From CAVRUF01 sp963716005 (lineage in GTDB: Bacteria; Actinomycetota; Thermoleophilia; Gaiellales; Gaiellaceae): a stretch of DNA of 64,000 nucleotides. The stretch covers positions 1,302,001-1,366,000 of the forward strand of contig OY970285.1 of assembly GCA_963716005.1 (NCBI GenBank). The letters run 5' to 3'. Within the stretch, counting starts at the first letter, position 1. The number at the start of each line of letters is the position of its first letter. Position numbers and translations under genes: made by a program. Under the pieces are notes generated by a model that was not told the origin of the DNA, did no database searches, and worked only from the letters and a program-made list of their open reading frames with translations. Below, one piece after another: positions 1 to 8,273 of the stretch.

Positions 1-673
1 CGGTCATCGCGGCGCGCACGGCAACAAGCGACCCCGCGAGCGCGAACGTGACCGGAGCGCCGTTCGTGTCGCCGCGCTTCGCGGTCAGCTCGGCGCCGTC
101 GGTGTCGGTGCGGATCTCCACCGCGAAGACGTTCGGCTCGCCTTCGCCCTCGGCGCCGCCGAGTGTCTCGAGCAGAGCGGACGCCTCGGCGTCGAGCCCG
201 GCAGGCGCGTGCACTTCGGCCGGACGACGCTTCCCGTCCCAGCCGTGCAGAAACGGCTCGGGAAACGCGCCGACGACCACCGGCCGCCGCACCTCCTCGT
301 TCCAGTCGCGGTAGTCCCACCAGACGATGTCGCCGGGCCGCAGCTTCACCTCGGCGCCGCCACGGTCGGGCTCGATGCCGTTCAGGAAGTAGAACCAGTC
401 GTGCTGGTCGTCGAGGCTCCCGGCGAGGCCGTTCACGGACTGGACGAACCGCCCGCCGTAGCGCGTCTCCACGTCGGTCGCGCCGTCGAGCGCCGCGATC
501 GCCGAGATCCCCGAGGAGACGTCCGTGTCCACGATCACCTTCGTTCCCCGCTCCTGCGTCACCCAGAGCGTCGCGTCGCCGCCGCCCGGCTGCGCCGCGT
601 CGCCCCCGCCCCCGCACGCGGCGAGGACGAGGACGAGCGCGAACGCGCAGACCAGGCTGAGGACGCGACGCAT
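1..673 (-). CDS. DUF4430 domain lipoprotein, C-terminus beyond window
   Basis: This is a secreted lipoprotein of the DUF4430 (transcobalamin C-terminal-like) family, cut by the window edge after about 224 residues. It was read from ATG at 673. The N-terminus is a signal peptide with a clear lipobox (LVLAAC, Cys20), then a Gly-rich spacer. Around residues 85-120 comes the family core, DWFYFLNGIEP followed by LRPGDIVWWDYRDWN. That matches GWVYKVNGVSP...EGDRVLWYY in the gene just upstream. The two genes are separated by 3 nt, so they should be co-transcribed behind the cobalamin riboswitch at 1371-1508. Transcobalamin and intrinsic factor use this fold in cobalamin binding. A role as a surface B12-binding protein is inferred from fold and regulation, not shown. 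Confidence 0.75.
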   Translation of the reverse strand, partial: MRRVLSLVCAFALVLVLAACGGGGDAAQPGGGDATLWVTQERGTKVIVDTDVSSGISAIAALDGATDVETRYGGRFVQSVNGLAGSLDDQHDWFYFLNGIEPDRGGAEVKLRPGDIVWWDYRDWNEEVRRPVVVGAFPEPFLHGWDGKRRPAEVHAPAGLDAEASALLETLGGAEGEGEPNVFAVEIRTDTDGAELTAKRGDTNGAPVTFALAGSLVAVRAAMT

Positions 674-676
674 CGG

Positions 677-1339
677 CTAGCGGGCTTGCGCTCCGGCGAG
701 AACGGCGGAGCGGACGAACCCCGCCTTCGTCACGCGGACCGAGCGGACACGATTGTTCGGGCAGAGCGTCCCGGTCTTCGACTTGACGGTGCGCCCATTC
801 ACCCGGAACACGACGTCGCCGACCGCGGTCTTCACGCCGGCGTCGTCCTGCTGGCGTGCCGTGAAGCAGAGCTTCGGCTTCCGCTTCTTGTCGATCGTGA
901 GCGTCTTCGGGCCGCCGGTCGGGCCGAACGTCGCGTAGTACCAGAGGACACGATCGCCCTCCTTCAGGACGTAGTCGGTCGCGCCGACGGGCGGCGAGAC
1001 GCCGTTCACCTTGTAAACCCAGCCGGTCGAGGCCGAGCCGGCCAGGCGCCCGATCTGGTTCACGAACGAGCCGAACGAGAACGTGAGTGTGGCGTAGAAG
1101 AAGTCGCCACGGCTGCTGGCCCGCTCGAGCGCGCCGAACGCGGTGTTCGCGCCGACGGTGATCGGGTCACCCGACGGCGGCTGGATCGTTCCGCCGACCG
1201 GCGTGACCCACGGCTCCTTGGCACCCCAGATGGTGGTGTTCTGGCTTTCGACGCGCACGTGGACCTTCACGGCCAGCGCGGGCGCGGCGAGCGCGAGGGC
1301 TGCCACGACGATGCCGAGCCAAACGAGAGAACGGTGCAC
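677..1339 (-). CDS. Secreted DUF4430 (transcobalamin-like) protein
   Basis: A 220-residue exported protein with a cleavable-type signal peptide (LVWLGIVVAALALAAPALA) and no lipobox. Residues 24-150 match the DUF4430 pattern, with GWVYKVNGVSP and EGDRVLWYYATFGP. A C-terminal extension of about 70 residues has two cysteines (KLCFTA and GTLCPNN) that may pair. The GTG start at 1339 is preceded by AGGAGG at 4 nt spacing. It is the first gene after the cobalamin riboswitch and is followed 3 nt later by a DUF4430 lipoprotein. It is probably a secreted or cell-wall B12-binding component. The functional call rests on riboswitch context plus family fold. Confidence 0.75.
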   Translation of the reverse strand: MHRSLVWLGIVVAALALAAPALAVKVHVRVESQNTTIWGAKEPWVTPVGGTIQPPSGDPITVGANTAFGALERASSRGDFFYATLTFSFGSFVNQIGRLAGSASTGWVYKVNGVSPPVGATDYVLKEGDRVLWYYATFGPTGGPKTLTIDKKRKPKLCFTARQQDDAGVKTAVGDVVFRVNGRTVKSKTGTLCPNNRVRSVRVTKAGFVRSAVLAGAQAR

Positions 1340-1370
1340 GTTTCCTCCTTCCTCGAGGGGAACGGATCGA

Positions 1371-1508
1371 CGAGTGGCAGGTCTTCTGACTCGGGGCGCC
1401 CTCCTCGCCGCCTTCCCGGCCGAAGCCAGTGACGTCGTGGCGAGGAGCGTCTCCCCTTACAGCGGCGGGACCGTGCCGGACTTGCACCGGGCTTCCCTTG
1501 ACCGCTCG
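1371..1508 (-). promoter_or_regulatory. Adenosylcobalamin (B12) riboswitch
   Basis: On the minus strand the region carries the recognised B12-riboswitch blocks in order: AAGGGAAGCCCGGTGCAAG, then TCCGGCACGGTCCCGCCGC with TGTAA (the B12 box, plus-strand 1457-1499), then GTCACTGG, CGGGAAGGCGGCGAGG and GAAGACCTGCCAC (1374-1386). P1 can close with CGAG (1505-1508) and CTCG (1371-1374). It ends about 32 nt before the GTG of the first DUF4430 gene, which has a strong ribosome binding site. When bound it should reduce expression, so the genes would be on when cobalamin is scarce. No separate terminator stem was obvious, so translational control is possible. Confidence 0.92.
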
Positions 1509-1552
1509 CCTAGGTTGTCGGGGCAACGCTAACACTCCCGTAGGCTGCGCGC

Positions 1553-1894
1553 GTGACTGCCTCCGAAAGGCTCGCGCGCTGGGGCCCCGTCGTCGCCTGG
1601 GCGGCCGTGATCTTCGCCTTCTCCTCGGTGGCGCACCTGGGCACGGGACTCGGCAGCTGGGATCTCGTGCTGCGCAAGCTGGCTCACTTCGCGGAGTTCG
1701 CGGTGCTCGGCGCGCTGCTCATGCGGGCACTCGACCGTCTGTGGCTCGCGGTGGCGATCGGCTCGCTCTACGCGATCACGGACGAGCTCCACCAGGCGTT
1801 CGTCGACGGACGCGTCGCCTCGCCCGTCGACTGGACGATCGACACGGCCGGCGTGCTTGCAGGCGTCCTCCTCTACTCGAGGGCGCTGCGGTGA
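1553..1894 (+). CDS. VanZ-like small membrane protein
   Basis: A 113-residue integral membrane protein with about three transmembrane segments. It has the VanZ-family pattern: a SS(V)AH stretch after TM1, then KLAHFAEFAVLGALL in TM2, and TDELHQAFVDGR-x6-DWTIDTAG before the last segment. The DE-HQ and D-x-D-T residues are typical of the family. The VanZ prototype affects teicoplanin susceptibility, but most members have no known role. The start is GTG at 1553. The stop overlaps the GTG of the next gene (GTGA), which indicates translational coupling. Confidence 0.75.
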   Translation: MTASERLARWGPVVAWAAVIFAFSSVAHLGTGLGSWDLVLRKLAHFAEFAVLGALLMRALDRLWLAVAIGSLYAITDELHQAFVDGRVASPVDWTIDTAGVLAGVLLYSRALR

Positions 1895-2310
1895 AGACGG
1901 TCGCGATCGACCTGGATGCCAGGCTCGGCGACACGCGTCCGCTCTGGGACGCCTTCCTCGTGGACGCCGCCCGGCGCTTCGCGTCGATCGCGCCGCTCGA
2001 CCCCACCACGCTCCCGGCAGATCGCGGCGAGGCGGCGGCCGAGCTCGACGCCTGGGCCACGGCGGGCGTCGGCGACTGGCGCAAGGCGCTCGAGCGCTTT
2101 GCCGAGGATCACGCGCCCGTCTACCTGCGGCCCGACTCGGGCGCGAACGCGGAGCTACGCAAGCTCAAGTCCTCCGGCGCGCGGATCGTAGTCTTCACCG
2201 ACGCGCCGGAGCCGCTCGCCCGCGTCGCCGTCTCGCACCTCGGGCTCGCGCGCTCGATCGACGCGCTCGAGTTCGGCGCGGGCGCGCGCGAGCGGGCGGA
2301 AGCTACGTGA
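1891..2310 (+). CDS. HAD-like hydrolase, short
   Basis: 139 residues from GTG 1891, which overlaps the stop of the VanZ-like gene by 4 nt. The N-terminus VAIDLDARLGDT fits HAD motif I (DxD), and IVVFTDAPEPLARVAV near residue 105 fits motif II (hhhT). The helical cap lies between them. HAD motifs III and IV (Lys and the acidic pair) are not visible because the protein ends soon after motif II. It overlaps the end of the convergent gene by 8 nt. It may be a natural short member or may be truncated by an indel. The substrate is unknown. Confidence 0.6.
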   Translation: MKTVAIDLDARLGDTRPLWDAFLVDAARRFASIAPLDPTTLPADRGEAAAELDAWATAGVGDWRKALERFAEDHAPVYLRPDSGANAELRKLKSSGARIVVFTDAPEPLARVAVSHLGLARSIDALEFGAGARERAEAT

Positions 2311-3502
2311 GTCCGACGCCGAGGCGGCAGGCGCTGCGATACGCGGCCGGCGCCTTCGCACACGCCTGGCGCTGCTCGGCCGGCGTCGCGTAGATCGACG
2401 CCACGATCGTCCCGACGCCGTTCCAGCAGCGCTCCTTCAGCTCTGCGCGGACGATGCGGCAGAACTCGGCGGCCTTCTTCCCGGACGGGTCATAGGACGC
2501 GAGGTCGCGCGCGGCGCCGTAGACACAGCTCGACGTGTAGTCGCCCGCGAGGTCGCAGAGCGGCGCGATCTTCGCGCCCACCTCGAGCGTCTGCCCTGAC
2601 GCGTCGCGGCCGAACGACTCGAAGCAGGTCTCGATCCAGTCCGGCTCGACGGTGCGGCAGGTGGCCGCCGTCTGCGCCCAGTCGAAGCCGTTCAGCTCGT
2701 TGATCCGCGACGTGACCATGAGGTAGCAGTAGAGCTTGTGCCGCTCCTTCATCTCCCGGCACGGGTAGACCGGATCGTCGTCGCGCACCCACTGCGACTC
2801 GATGCCGTAGCTCGACGAGATGTTCTCCATGAAGACGCCCCCCGTGCAGGAGCTCTGATCCCAGTCGGTCGCGAGCGAGTCGCAGACGTCGAGCGACCAC
2901 GGCAGGTCGTAGCCGCGGTAGATCATCAGCCCGTGTCCGAGCCCGTGGACGCACTGGTAGAGGAGGAACGTCGTCTTCGCGATCTCCGGGTCGTCGCAGA
3001 TCCCGCCGGCGATCTCCTTCACCTCCTCGGGCGCGGAGACGCCGGCGAACGAGCGCTCGAGGATCCCGTGGTAGTAGCCGGACCAGCACGAGGCCGAGCC
3101 GGCCGCGAACGCCTTCGCCACGTCGCCCTCGTAGCGCTGGAGCGAGGCCGAGCCGATCATGTGGACGATCCGGTGGCAGTTCGCGCGCACGTCGGGGTTC
3201 GCCTCGATCGCGTCGTCGAACCTCACGAGCGCGTTCTTCGGGCCCTCGTAGTAGGCGAGGTTCCCGAACGCCTGCTCGTAGCAGGGCTGGTCGCCCTGGG
3301 CGCAGCTTCCGAGGAGCGTCTGGTCGGGCTTGAAGTGACCGGCGGCCGGATGGGCCTCGGCCGTCGTCGTCGTGTGGCCGGTGTGCCCGCCGCCGTCGCC
3401 GCCGCCCGAGCCGTGGCCGCCGAACGCGAACGCCGCGAAGCCGAGCGCTGTTGCGGCGACGAGCACGGCGATTCCGACCGTCGTTCGGGTGACCCTGGGC
3501 AT
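2303..3502 (-). CDS. Secreted protein with periodic Cys-pair repeats, unknown function
   Basis: A 399-residue protein with an N-terminal export/anchor helix (residues 8-28), then a Gly/His/Thr-rich linker (29-56), then a domain with 18 cysteines. From residue 169 the cysteines fall in pairs 10-15 apart, and the pairs recur every 32-41 residues: 169/184, 207/219, 248/259, 282/293, 316/326, 348/359, 381/392. The second Cys of each pair is usually followed by a small or aromatic residue and Gly (CVHG, CTGG, CVYG, CWNG). A histidine cluster, CVHGLGHG at 184-191, stands out with CHRIVH and YYHG earlier. I do not recognise a named family. The layout suggests disulfide-braced helical repeats outside the cytoplasm. 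It is convergent with the HAD-like gene. Confidence 0.7.
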   Translation of the reverse strand: MPRVTRTTVGIAVLVAATALGFAAFAFGGHGSGGGDGGGHTGHTTTTAEAHPAAGHFKPDQTLLGSCAQGDQPCYEQAFGNLAYYEGPKNALVRFDDAIEANPDVRANCHRIVHMIGSASLQRYEGDVAKAFAAGSASCWSGYYHGILERSFAGVSAPEEVKEIAGGICDDPEIAKTTFLLYQCVHGLGHGLMIYRGYDLPWSLDVCDSLATDWDQSSCTGGVFMENISSSYGIESQWVRDDDPVYPCREMKERHKLYCYLMVTSRINELNGFDWAQTAATCRTVEPDWIETCFESFGRDASGQTLEVGAKIAPLCDLAGDYTSSCVYGAARDLASYDPSGKKAAEFCRIVRAELKERCWNGVGTIVASIYATPAEQRQACAKAPAAYRSACRLGVGLT

Positions 3503-3540
3503 GCCTACAGGGTATTCGTCGTCCCGGGAGCGTTAGTTCG

Positions 3541-3666
3541 TTAGCGGCGCGACCCGGCCCACCAGGAGCGTGGCCGCTCCTCGTGGATCCGAGAGTCGAC
3601 GCCCGCGAAAACGGCCAGCGGGCACGCGATGAGCAGTGCGATCAGCGCAATCTGGATCATGCTCAT
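3541..3666 (-). CDS. Small single-span membrane peptide (41 aa)
   Basis: This short reading frame begins ATG-AGC-ATG and encodes one hydrophobic helix (IQIALIALLIACPLAVFAG, residues 4-22) followed by a basic, Trp-containing tail (HEERPRSWWAGSRR). A GAGG lies 8-9 nt upstream of the first ATG. It sits 120 nt downstream of the H+-pyrophosphatase gene on the same strand. Support is the ribosome binding site, the clean helix-plus-tail composition and the otherwise empty gap. It has no recognised family. It could be an accessory peptide or a chance frame. Confidence 0.45.
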   Translation of the reverse strand: MSMIQIALIALLIACPLAVFAGVDSRIHEERPRSWWAGSRR

Positions 3667-3786
3667 TCAAACGACCTCGCACGGCAAAACATTCCTGCAA
3701 AACAGCCATTTTGAGAACTCCCGGCGGGCCGCGCCGCACGCCCCCTTGTTAGCGCGCGGCGCAACCCACCGGAACTTGGAAACTCG

Positions 3787-5829
3787 TTAGCCGTGAATCG
3801 AGACGATCAGCGGGATGATGAGGATCGCGACCACGTTGGCGATCTTGATCATCGGGTTGATCGCGGGGCCGGCCGTGTCCTTGTAGGGATCGCCGACCGT
3901 GTCGCCGGTCACCGCGGCGGCGTGCGCCTCGGAGCCCTTGCCACCGAACTCGCCGTCCTCGATCAGCTTCTTGGCGTTGTCCCACGCGCCGCCGCCAGAG
4001 GTCATCGCGATGGCGAGGAAGATGCCCGTGATGATCGTGCCGATCAGGAGACCGCCGAGCATCTCCGGCTTGATGATCCCGACGACGATCGGGAAGACGA
4101 CCGGGATCATGCTCGGAAGGATCATGCGCTTGATCGCCTCGGCCGTGACGATGTCGATCGTCTTTCCGTACTCGGGCCGGACGGTGCCCTCCATGATCCC
4201 CGGGTTCTCGCGGAACTGGCGGCGGACCTCCTCCACCACCTGACCGCCGACGCGCCCGACCGCCTCCATCGCGAGTGACGCGAAGAGGAACGGCATGAGG
4301 CCGCCGAGGAAGAGCCCGGCGATCACCCATGGATCGCTCAGCGCGAACGTGACGTTCAGCCCGTCCTCCGCGAGCGACGACGTGAACCCGTCGAAGAGGA
4401 TCAGTGCGGCCAGACCGGCCGAGCCGATCGCGTAGCCCTTCGTGACCGCCTTCGTCGTGTTGCCGACCGCGTCGAGCGGATCGGTGACCCCACGTACCTC
4501 GTCGGGGAGGTCGGCCATCTCGGCGATACCGCCCGCGTTGTCCGTGACCGGGCCGTACGCGTCGAGCGCGACGATGAGGCCGGTCATCGAGAGCTGCGCC
4601 ATGACGGCGACGCCGATGCCGTACAGGCCGGCCAACTCGTTCGCCGCGATGATCGCCGCGGCGATGACGATGACGGGCAGCGCAGTCGCCTGCATGCCCA
4701 TCGCGAGCCCTTCGATGATGTTGGTCGCGTGACCGGTGGTCGAGGACTTGGCGATCCCCTTGACCGGCGGCCAGCGGGTGCCGGTGTAGTACTCGGTGAT
4801 CGCGACGAGGAGGAAGGTCACTCCGAGTCCGATCAGGGTGCAGCCGTACAGCTCCCAGAAGGTGAAGTCGACCGTCTCGAACGCCTTCACGACCGGGATG
4901 AACCCGAGTGCGGAGAAGACCACTGCGGCCAGCACAGCCTTGTACAGCGCGTTCATGATCGAGCCGCTCGAGCCGATGCGCGCGAAGAACGTCCCCAAGA
5001 CGGAGGCGATGATCGCGACGCCGCCGATCGCGAGCGGGAAGACGACGAGATTCGACGACGCGAAGTTGAGCGCGCCGAGGAACATCACGGCTACCGCGGT
5101 GACCGCGTAGGTCTCGAACAGGTCGGCCGCCATGCCGGCGCAGTCACCGACGTTGTCGCCCACGTTGTCGGCGATCACGGCCGGGTTGCGCGGGTCGTCC
5201 TCAGGGATGCCCGCCTCGACCTTGCCGACGAGGTCGGCGCCGACGTCGGCGGCCTTCGTGAAGATGCCGCCGCCGAGGCGTGCGAAGACCGAGATGAGCG
5301 AGCCGCCGAACGCGAGTCCGATGAGCGCGGTCGTGGCCTCCTCCGGCGTGTTGTCGAACATCTCGGTGAGGACGCCGTAGTAGCCGGCGACGCCGAGCAG
5401 CCCGAGGCCGACGACGAGCAGGCCGGTGACCGAGCCGGACGAGAACGCGACGGCCAGCGCCGGCTTCACGCCGCTCTTGGCCGCCTCGGCCGTGCGGACG
5501 TTCGCCCGCACCGCGACGTTCATCCCGATGAAGCCGGCGGCCGCCGAGAAGACGGCCCCGATCAGGAATCCGAACGCGGTCGACCAGCCGAGGTCGTTCC
5601 AAAGCCCGATCCCGATGAACAAGATCGCGGCAACGCCCGCAATCGTTATGTACTGCCGCCGCAAGTAGGCGGATGCGCCCTCCTGCACGGCGTGCGCGAT
5701 CTCCTGCATGCGCTCCGACCCCGCGGGGAGCCTGAGCAGCCTCACCGTCAGAACGACGGCCCACGCAATTCCGATCGCCGCGCAGACCAGCGCGAATAGG
5801 ACGCTGTGATCCTGAAAGAAATCCGTCAA
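3787..5829 (-). CDS. hppA: Membrane-bound H+-translocating pyrophosphatase, K+-independent type
   Basis: A 680-residue polytopic protein that hydrolyses pyrophosphate and pumps protons out of the cytoplasm. The substrate site is unmistakable: DVGADLVGKVEAGIPEDD then DNVGDNVGDCAGMAADLFE around residues 200-245. A second acidic site near the C-terminus contains GGAWDNAKKLIE and GDTVGDPYKDTAGPAINP. The segment GNTTKAVTKG carries Lys where K+-dependent enzymes have Ala, so this should be the K+-independent subclass. The only reasonable start is TTG at 5829, close behind AAGGCGGAGG. Length is normal for the family. Confidence 0.95.
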   Translation of the reverse strand: MTDFFQDHSVLFALVCAAIGIAWAVVLTVRLLRLPAGSERMQEIAHAVQEGASAYLRRQYITIAGVAAILFIGIGLWNDLGWSTAFGFLIGAVFSAAAGFIGMNVAVRANVRTAEAAKSGVKPALAVAFSSGSVTGLLVVGLGLLGVAGYYGVLTEMFDNTPEEATTALIGLAFGGSLISVFARLGGGIFTKAADVGADLVGKVEAGIPEDDPRNPAVIADNVGDNVGDCAGMAADLFETYAVTAVAVMFLGALNFASSNLVVFPLAIGGVAIIASVLGTFFARIGSSGSIMNALYKAVLAAVVFSALGFIPVVKAFETVDFTFWELYGCTLIGLGVTFLLVAITEYYTGTRWPPVKGIAKSSTTGHATNIIEGLAMGMQATALPVIVIAAAIIAANELAGLYGIGVAVMAQLSMTGLIVALDAYGPVTDNAGGIAEMADLPDEVRGVTDPLDAVGNTTKAVTKGYAIGSAGLAALILFDGFTSSLAEDGLNVTFALSDPWVIAGLFLGGLMPFLFASLAMEAVGRVGGQVVEEVRRQFRENPGIMEGTVRPEYGKTIDIVTAEAIKRMILPSMIPVVFPIVVGIIKPEMLGGLLIGTIITGIFLAIAMTSGGGAWDNAKKLIEDGEFGGKGSEAHAAAVTGDTVGDPYKDTAGPAINPMIKIANVVAILIIPLIVSIHG

Positions 5830-5948
5830 ATCCTCCGCCTTCTCGTGTTCACAAGGTTGGCGTCGAACGGCCCGCTGGAACTCGAAATTCCTTTGGTACA
5901 GGCCGATTTCGCCCGCGGCATTCTATTCACAATGTCCGGACGCGTGAG

Positions 5949-6743
5949 CTAGAACCGCGCGCCGCGGAGCGCGTTGGCGCACAGATGCTCCTCGGGCTGC
6001 GGCGGGATCTTCGGAATCACCGCGAAGAGGAGCTCGCGCAGGCGCTCGTTGTTGCTCGTGAAGACCTCGACCACCTGCTCGTGCGAGACCGGCTCGGTGC
6101 CTTCGACGCCGACGTCGTGGTCGGTGACCATCGAGATGTTCGCGTAGCAGAGCTCGAGTTCACGAGCCAAAAAGCCCTCTGGATATGCAGTCATGTTGAT
6201 CGTCTCCCAGCCCATCTGCTGGAACCAGCGCGACTCGGCCCGGGTGGAGAAGCGCGGGCCCTGGATGACGACGACCGCGCCGCCGTCGCGCGCCTTGATC
6301 CCGAGCTCGCCGGCCGTCTCGACGAGGAGCGTGCGCAGGTCGGGGCAGTACGGGTCGGCGGCCGAGACATGCGTCGTCTCGGGGCCCTCGTAGAACGTGT
6401 CCGCACGGCCGCGCGTGCGGTCGACGAACTGGTCGACGACGACGAACTCGCCCAGCTCGAGATCGGCCTGGAGCGCGCCCGACGCGCACGGCCCGATGAT
6501 CCTGCGGACGCCGAGCTCCTTCATCGCCCAGAGGTTCGCGCGGTACGGGATCTGCCCCGGCGGCAGCTCGTGGTCGCGGCCGTGGCGCGGGAGGAACGCG
6601 ACGCGCTTGCCCCCGACGTCGCCGATCGCGAACGGCGCCGACGGCTTCCCGTAGGGCGTTTCGACCTCGACCTCCTGCACGTCCTCGAGGAACGAGTAGA
6701 AGCCGGAGCCGCCGAAGACGCCGATCTCTGCCTGGCCGGTCAC
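5949..6743 (-). CDS. mtnP: S-methyl-5'-thioadenosine phosphorylase
   Basis: A 264-residue PNP/MTAP family enzyme that cleaves methylthioadenosine with phosphate to adenine and methylthioribose-1-phosphate, recycling the by-product of polyamine and related synthesis. Family features are the N-terminal IGVFGGSGFY (phosphate site), LPRHGRDHELPP, IPYRANLWAMKELGV, GPRFSTRAES and INMTAYPEG, then SMVTDHD. INMTxxPE is the MTAP-side signature rather than the classic purine nucleoside phosphorylase one, though some members also use inosine or guanosine. It starts with GTG at 6743 and is 14 nt downstream of the DUF1844 gene. Confidence 0.9.
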   Translation of the reverse strand: MTGQAEIGVFGGSGFYSFLEDVQEVEVETPYGKPSAPFAIGDVGGKRVAFLPRHGRDHELPPGQIPYRANLWAMKELGVRRIIGPCASGALQADLELGEFVVVDQFVDRTRGRADTFYEGPETTHVSAADPYCPDLRTLLVETAGELGIKARDGGAVVVIQGPRFSTRAESRWFQQMGWETINMTAYPEGFLARELELCYANISMVTDHDVGVEGTEPVSHEQVVEVFTSNNERLRELLFAVIPKIPPQPEEHLCANALRGARF

Positions 6744-6757
6744 GGCGGGGAGCCTAG

Positions 6758-7108
6758 CTACGCGTCATCGGACGCGGGCGCGGAGGTATCGCCGGGCTCG
6801 GCTGCGGCGGCGTCCTCCGCCGCGGCCTGAACGTACGCGAGCTGGAGGCTCGCGACCGCCGCGGTGAAGTCCCTCAGCAGCTCCTCGGGAACGAACGTCT
6901 CGAGCACCGCCGTCAGCGACTGCATCGTCTCGATCGCGAGGCGCACCTGGGCAAGGTCACGGTGTTCCACGGTGTCCGGCGTCGCGCCGAGCCGCTGGTA
7001 GCCGATCGACGAGACCGCGACGAGCGTGTTCACGAGGACGTCCTCGACGCGCAGGTTCCGCAGCTCCTGCGCCATCTCGCGGGCGCGCCGTTCCTGATCC
7101 TCAGACAC
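6758..7108 (-). CDS. DUF1844 family protein
   Basis: A 116-residue acidic, helical cytosolic protein. The core LRVEDVLVNTLVAVSSIGYQ, then AIETMQSLTAVLE, matches the DUF1844 pattern of a short two-helix protein. The C-terminus is an Ala/Glu/Asp-rich tail. Its start overlaps the end of the upstream ligase gene by 8 nt, so the two are translationally coupled. The function is unknown. In many actinobacteria DUF1844 genes lie near translation genes, but here it sits between a GCS2-type ligase and mtnP. Confidence 0.7.
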   Translation of the reverse strand: MSEDQERRAREMAQELRNLRVEDVLVNTLVAVSSIGYQRLGATPDTVEHRDLAQVRLAIETMQSLTAVLETFVPEELLRDFTAAVASLQLAYVQAAAEDAAAAEPGDTSAPASDDA

Positions 7109-8261
7109 GCGCCGGCTCCAGGACTTCGGCGGCGTAGATCTCCTCGAGCGTCGCGCCCTGCTCGTGCTTCGCGACCTGGCGCTGCGCCGCGTTCGCGACC
7201 GGAATGGAGAGGAACGGCGCCGCGCCGATTTCCTCGGCGACCGGCAGCACCCATTCGACGAGCTCCTCGAGCGCCGCCCGCGTCGAGCGCACTCGCGCCG
7301 ACGGGAACGCCGACAGGTCGATCAGCTCGCCGGACATGCCGTAGCGGATCGCGCGCCAGAAGTTCTCCTCGAGCAGGCGGTCGGGGTAATCCGGGAGCGG
7401 CTCGCCCTCGTCGAGCGCGCGGGCGATGCGCGCCGTCACCGAGTAGAGGAGCGCCGCGAGGAACTGCGCCTCGCCGAGCTGCGGCTGGCCGTCGCAGATG
7501 CGGATCTCGACCGTGGGGAACGCGAGGTGCGGCCGCACGCTCCACCAGATCTGCGTGTCCTCGCTGATCGACTTCGTGTCCCAGAGGAACTTGACGTAGC
7601 GCGCGTAGTCGTCCCAGTCGGCGAAGGAGTCCGGGATCCCGCAGCGCGGGAACATCTTCGTGAAGATCTGCGTGCGCGCGGAATGGAGCCCCGTCGAGAG
7701 GTTCTCCAGAAAGGGCGAGCTGGCCGAGACCGCGAGCAGCTCCGGAAGGAACGACCGCAGGGCGCTCGAGACCTTGACCGCGCGGTCGGCGCCGCGGATG
7801 GCGGTGTGGACGTGCAGCCCGAAGCTGTTGTTGCGCCAGACGACGTAGCGGAGGATCTGGTCGTTGGCACGGTAGTGCGGCGTGTCGATGATCCGCTGCT
7901 CCTGCCATGGGCTCCACGGATGCGTGCCCGTCGCCGCGAGCCGCACCCCGAGCTCGTCCGCCAGGCGGAGGAGCTGGGCGCGCCGCTCGCCGAGACGCTG
8001 CGCCGCCTCCGTGAAGTCGGTACACCTGCCGGTGCGGATCTCGACCTCGGAGGCGATCAGCTCGCCCACGAGCGAGCCGTCGAGGTCGCTCCCGACCGAG
8101 GCGGCCTGGAGCTCCTCGAAGCGGTTTACGAGTCCGAGCGTCTCGGGATCGAGGATCGCGAACTCCTCCTCGACCGCGAGCGTGAAGTCCTCCGCCTCGT
8201 CGAATCGCTCCCGGGCGAGACGCAGCGCCTCATCCGGGCTAGGGCGCTTCGCCTCTGCCAT
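7101..8261 (-). CDS. Carboxylate-amine ligase, glutamate-cysteine ligase type 2 family (YbdK-like)
   Basis: 386 residues of the GCS2 family of ATP-dependent carboxylate-amine ligases. Recognisable blocks are FTLAVEEEFAILDPETL near residue 27 (ATP and Mg site glutamates), LAATGTHPWSPWQEQRI, FGLHVHTAI, and SVRPHLAFPTVEIRICDGQP. Members ligate an amino acid to a carboxylate. Some make gamma-glutamylcysteine (EgtA, YbdK), but the substrate cannot be read from sequence. It follows the glycosyltransferase gene by 12 nt and overlaps the DUF1844 gene, forming a minus-strand operon of glycosyltransferase, ligase, DUF1844 and mtnP. A thiol-type product is a possibility, not a conclusion. Confidence 0.85.
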   Translation of the reverse strand: MAEAKRPSPDEALRLARERFDEAEDFTLAVEEEFAILDPETLGLVNRFEELQAASVGSDLDGSLVGELIASEVEIRTGRCTDFTEAAQRLGERRAQLLRLADELGVRLAATGTHPWSPWQEQRIIDTPHYRANDQILRYVVWRNNSFGLHVHTAIRGADRAVKVSSALRSFLPELLAVSASSPFLENLSTGLHSARTQIFTKMFPRCGIPDSFADWDDYARYVKFLWDTKSISEDTQIWWSVRPHLAFPTVEIRICDGQPQLGEAQFLAALLYSVTARIARALDEGEPLPDYPDRLLEENFWRAIRYGMSGELIDLSAFPSARVRSTRAALEELVEWVLPVAEEIGAAPFLSIPVANAAQRQVAKHEQGATLEEIYAAEVLEPARV

Positions 8262-8273
8262 CGGGCGAAAGTA

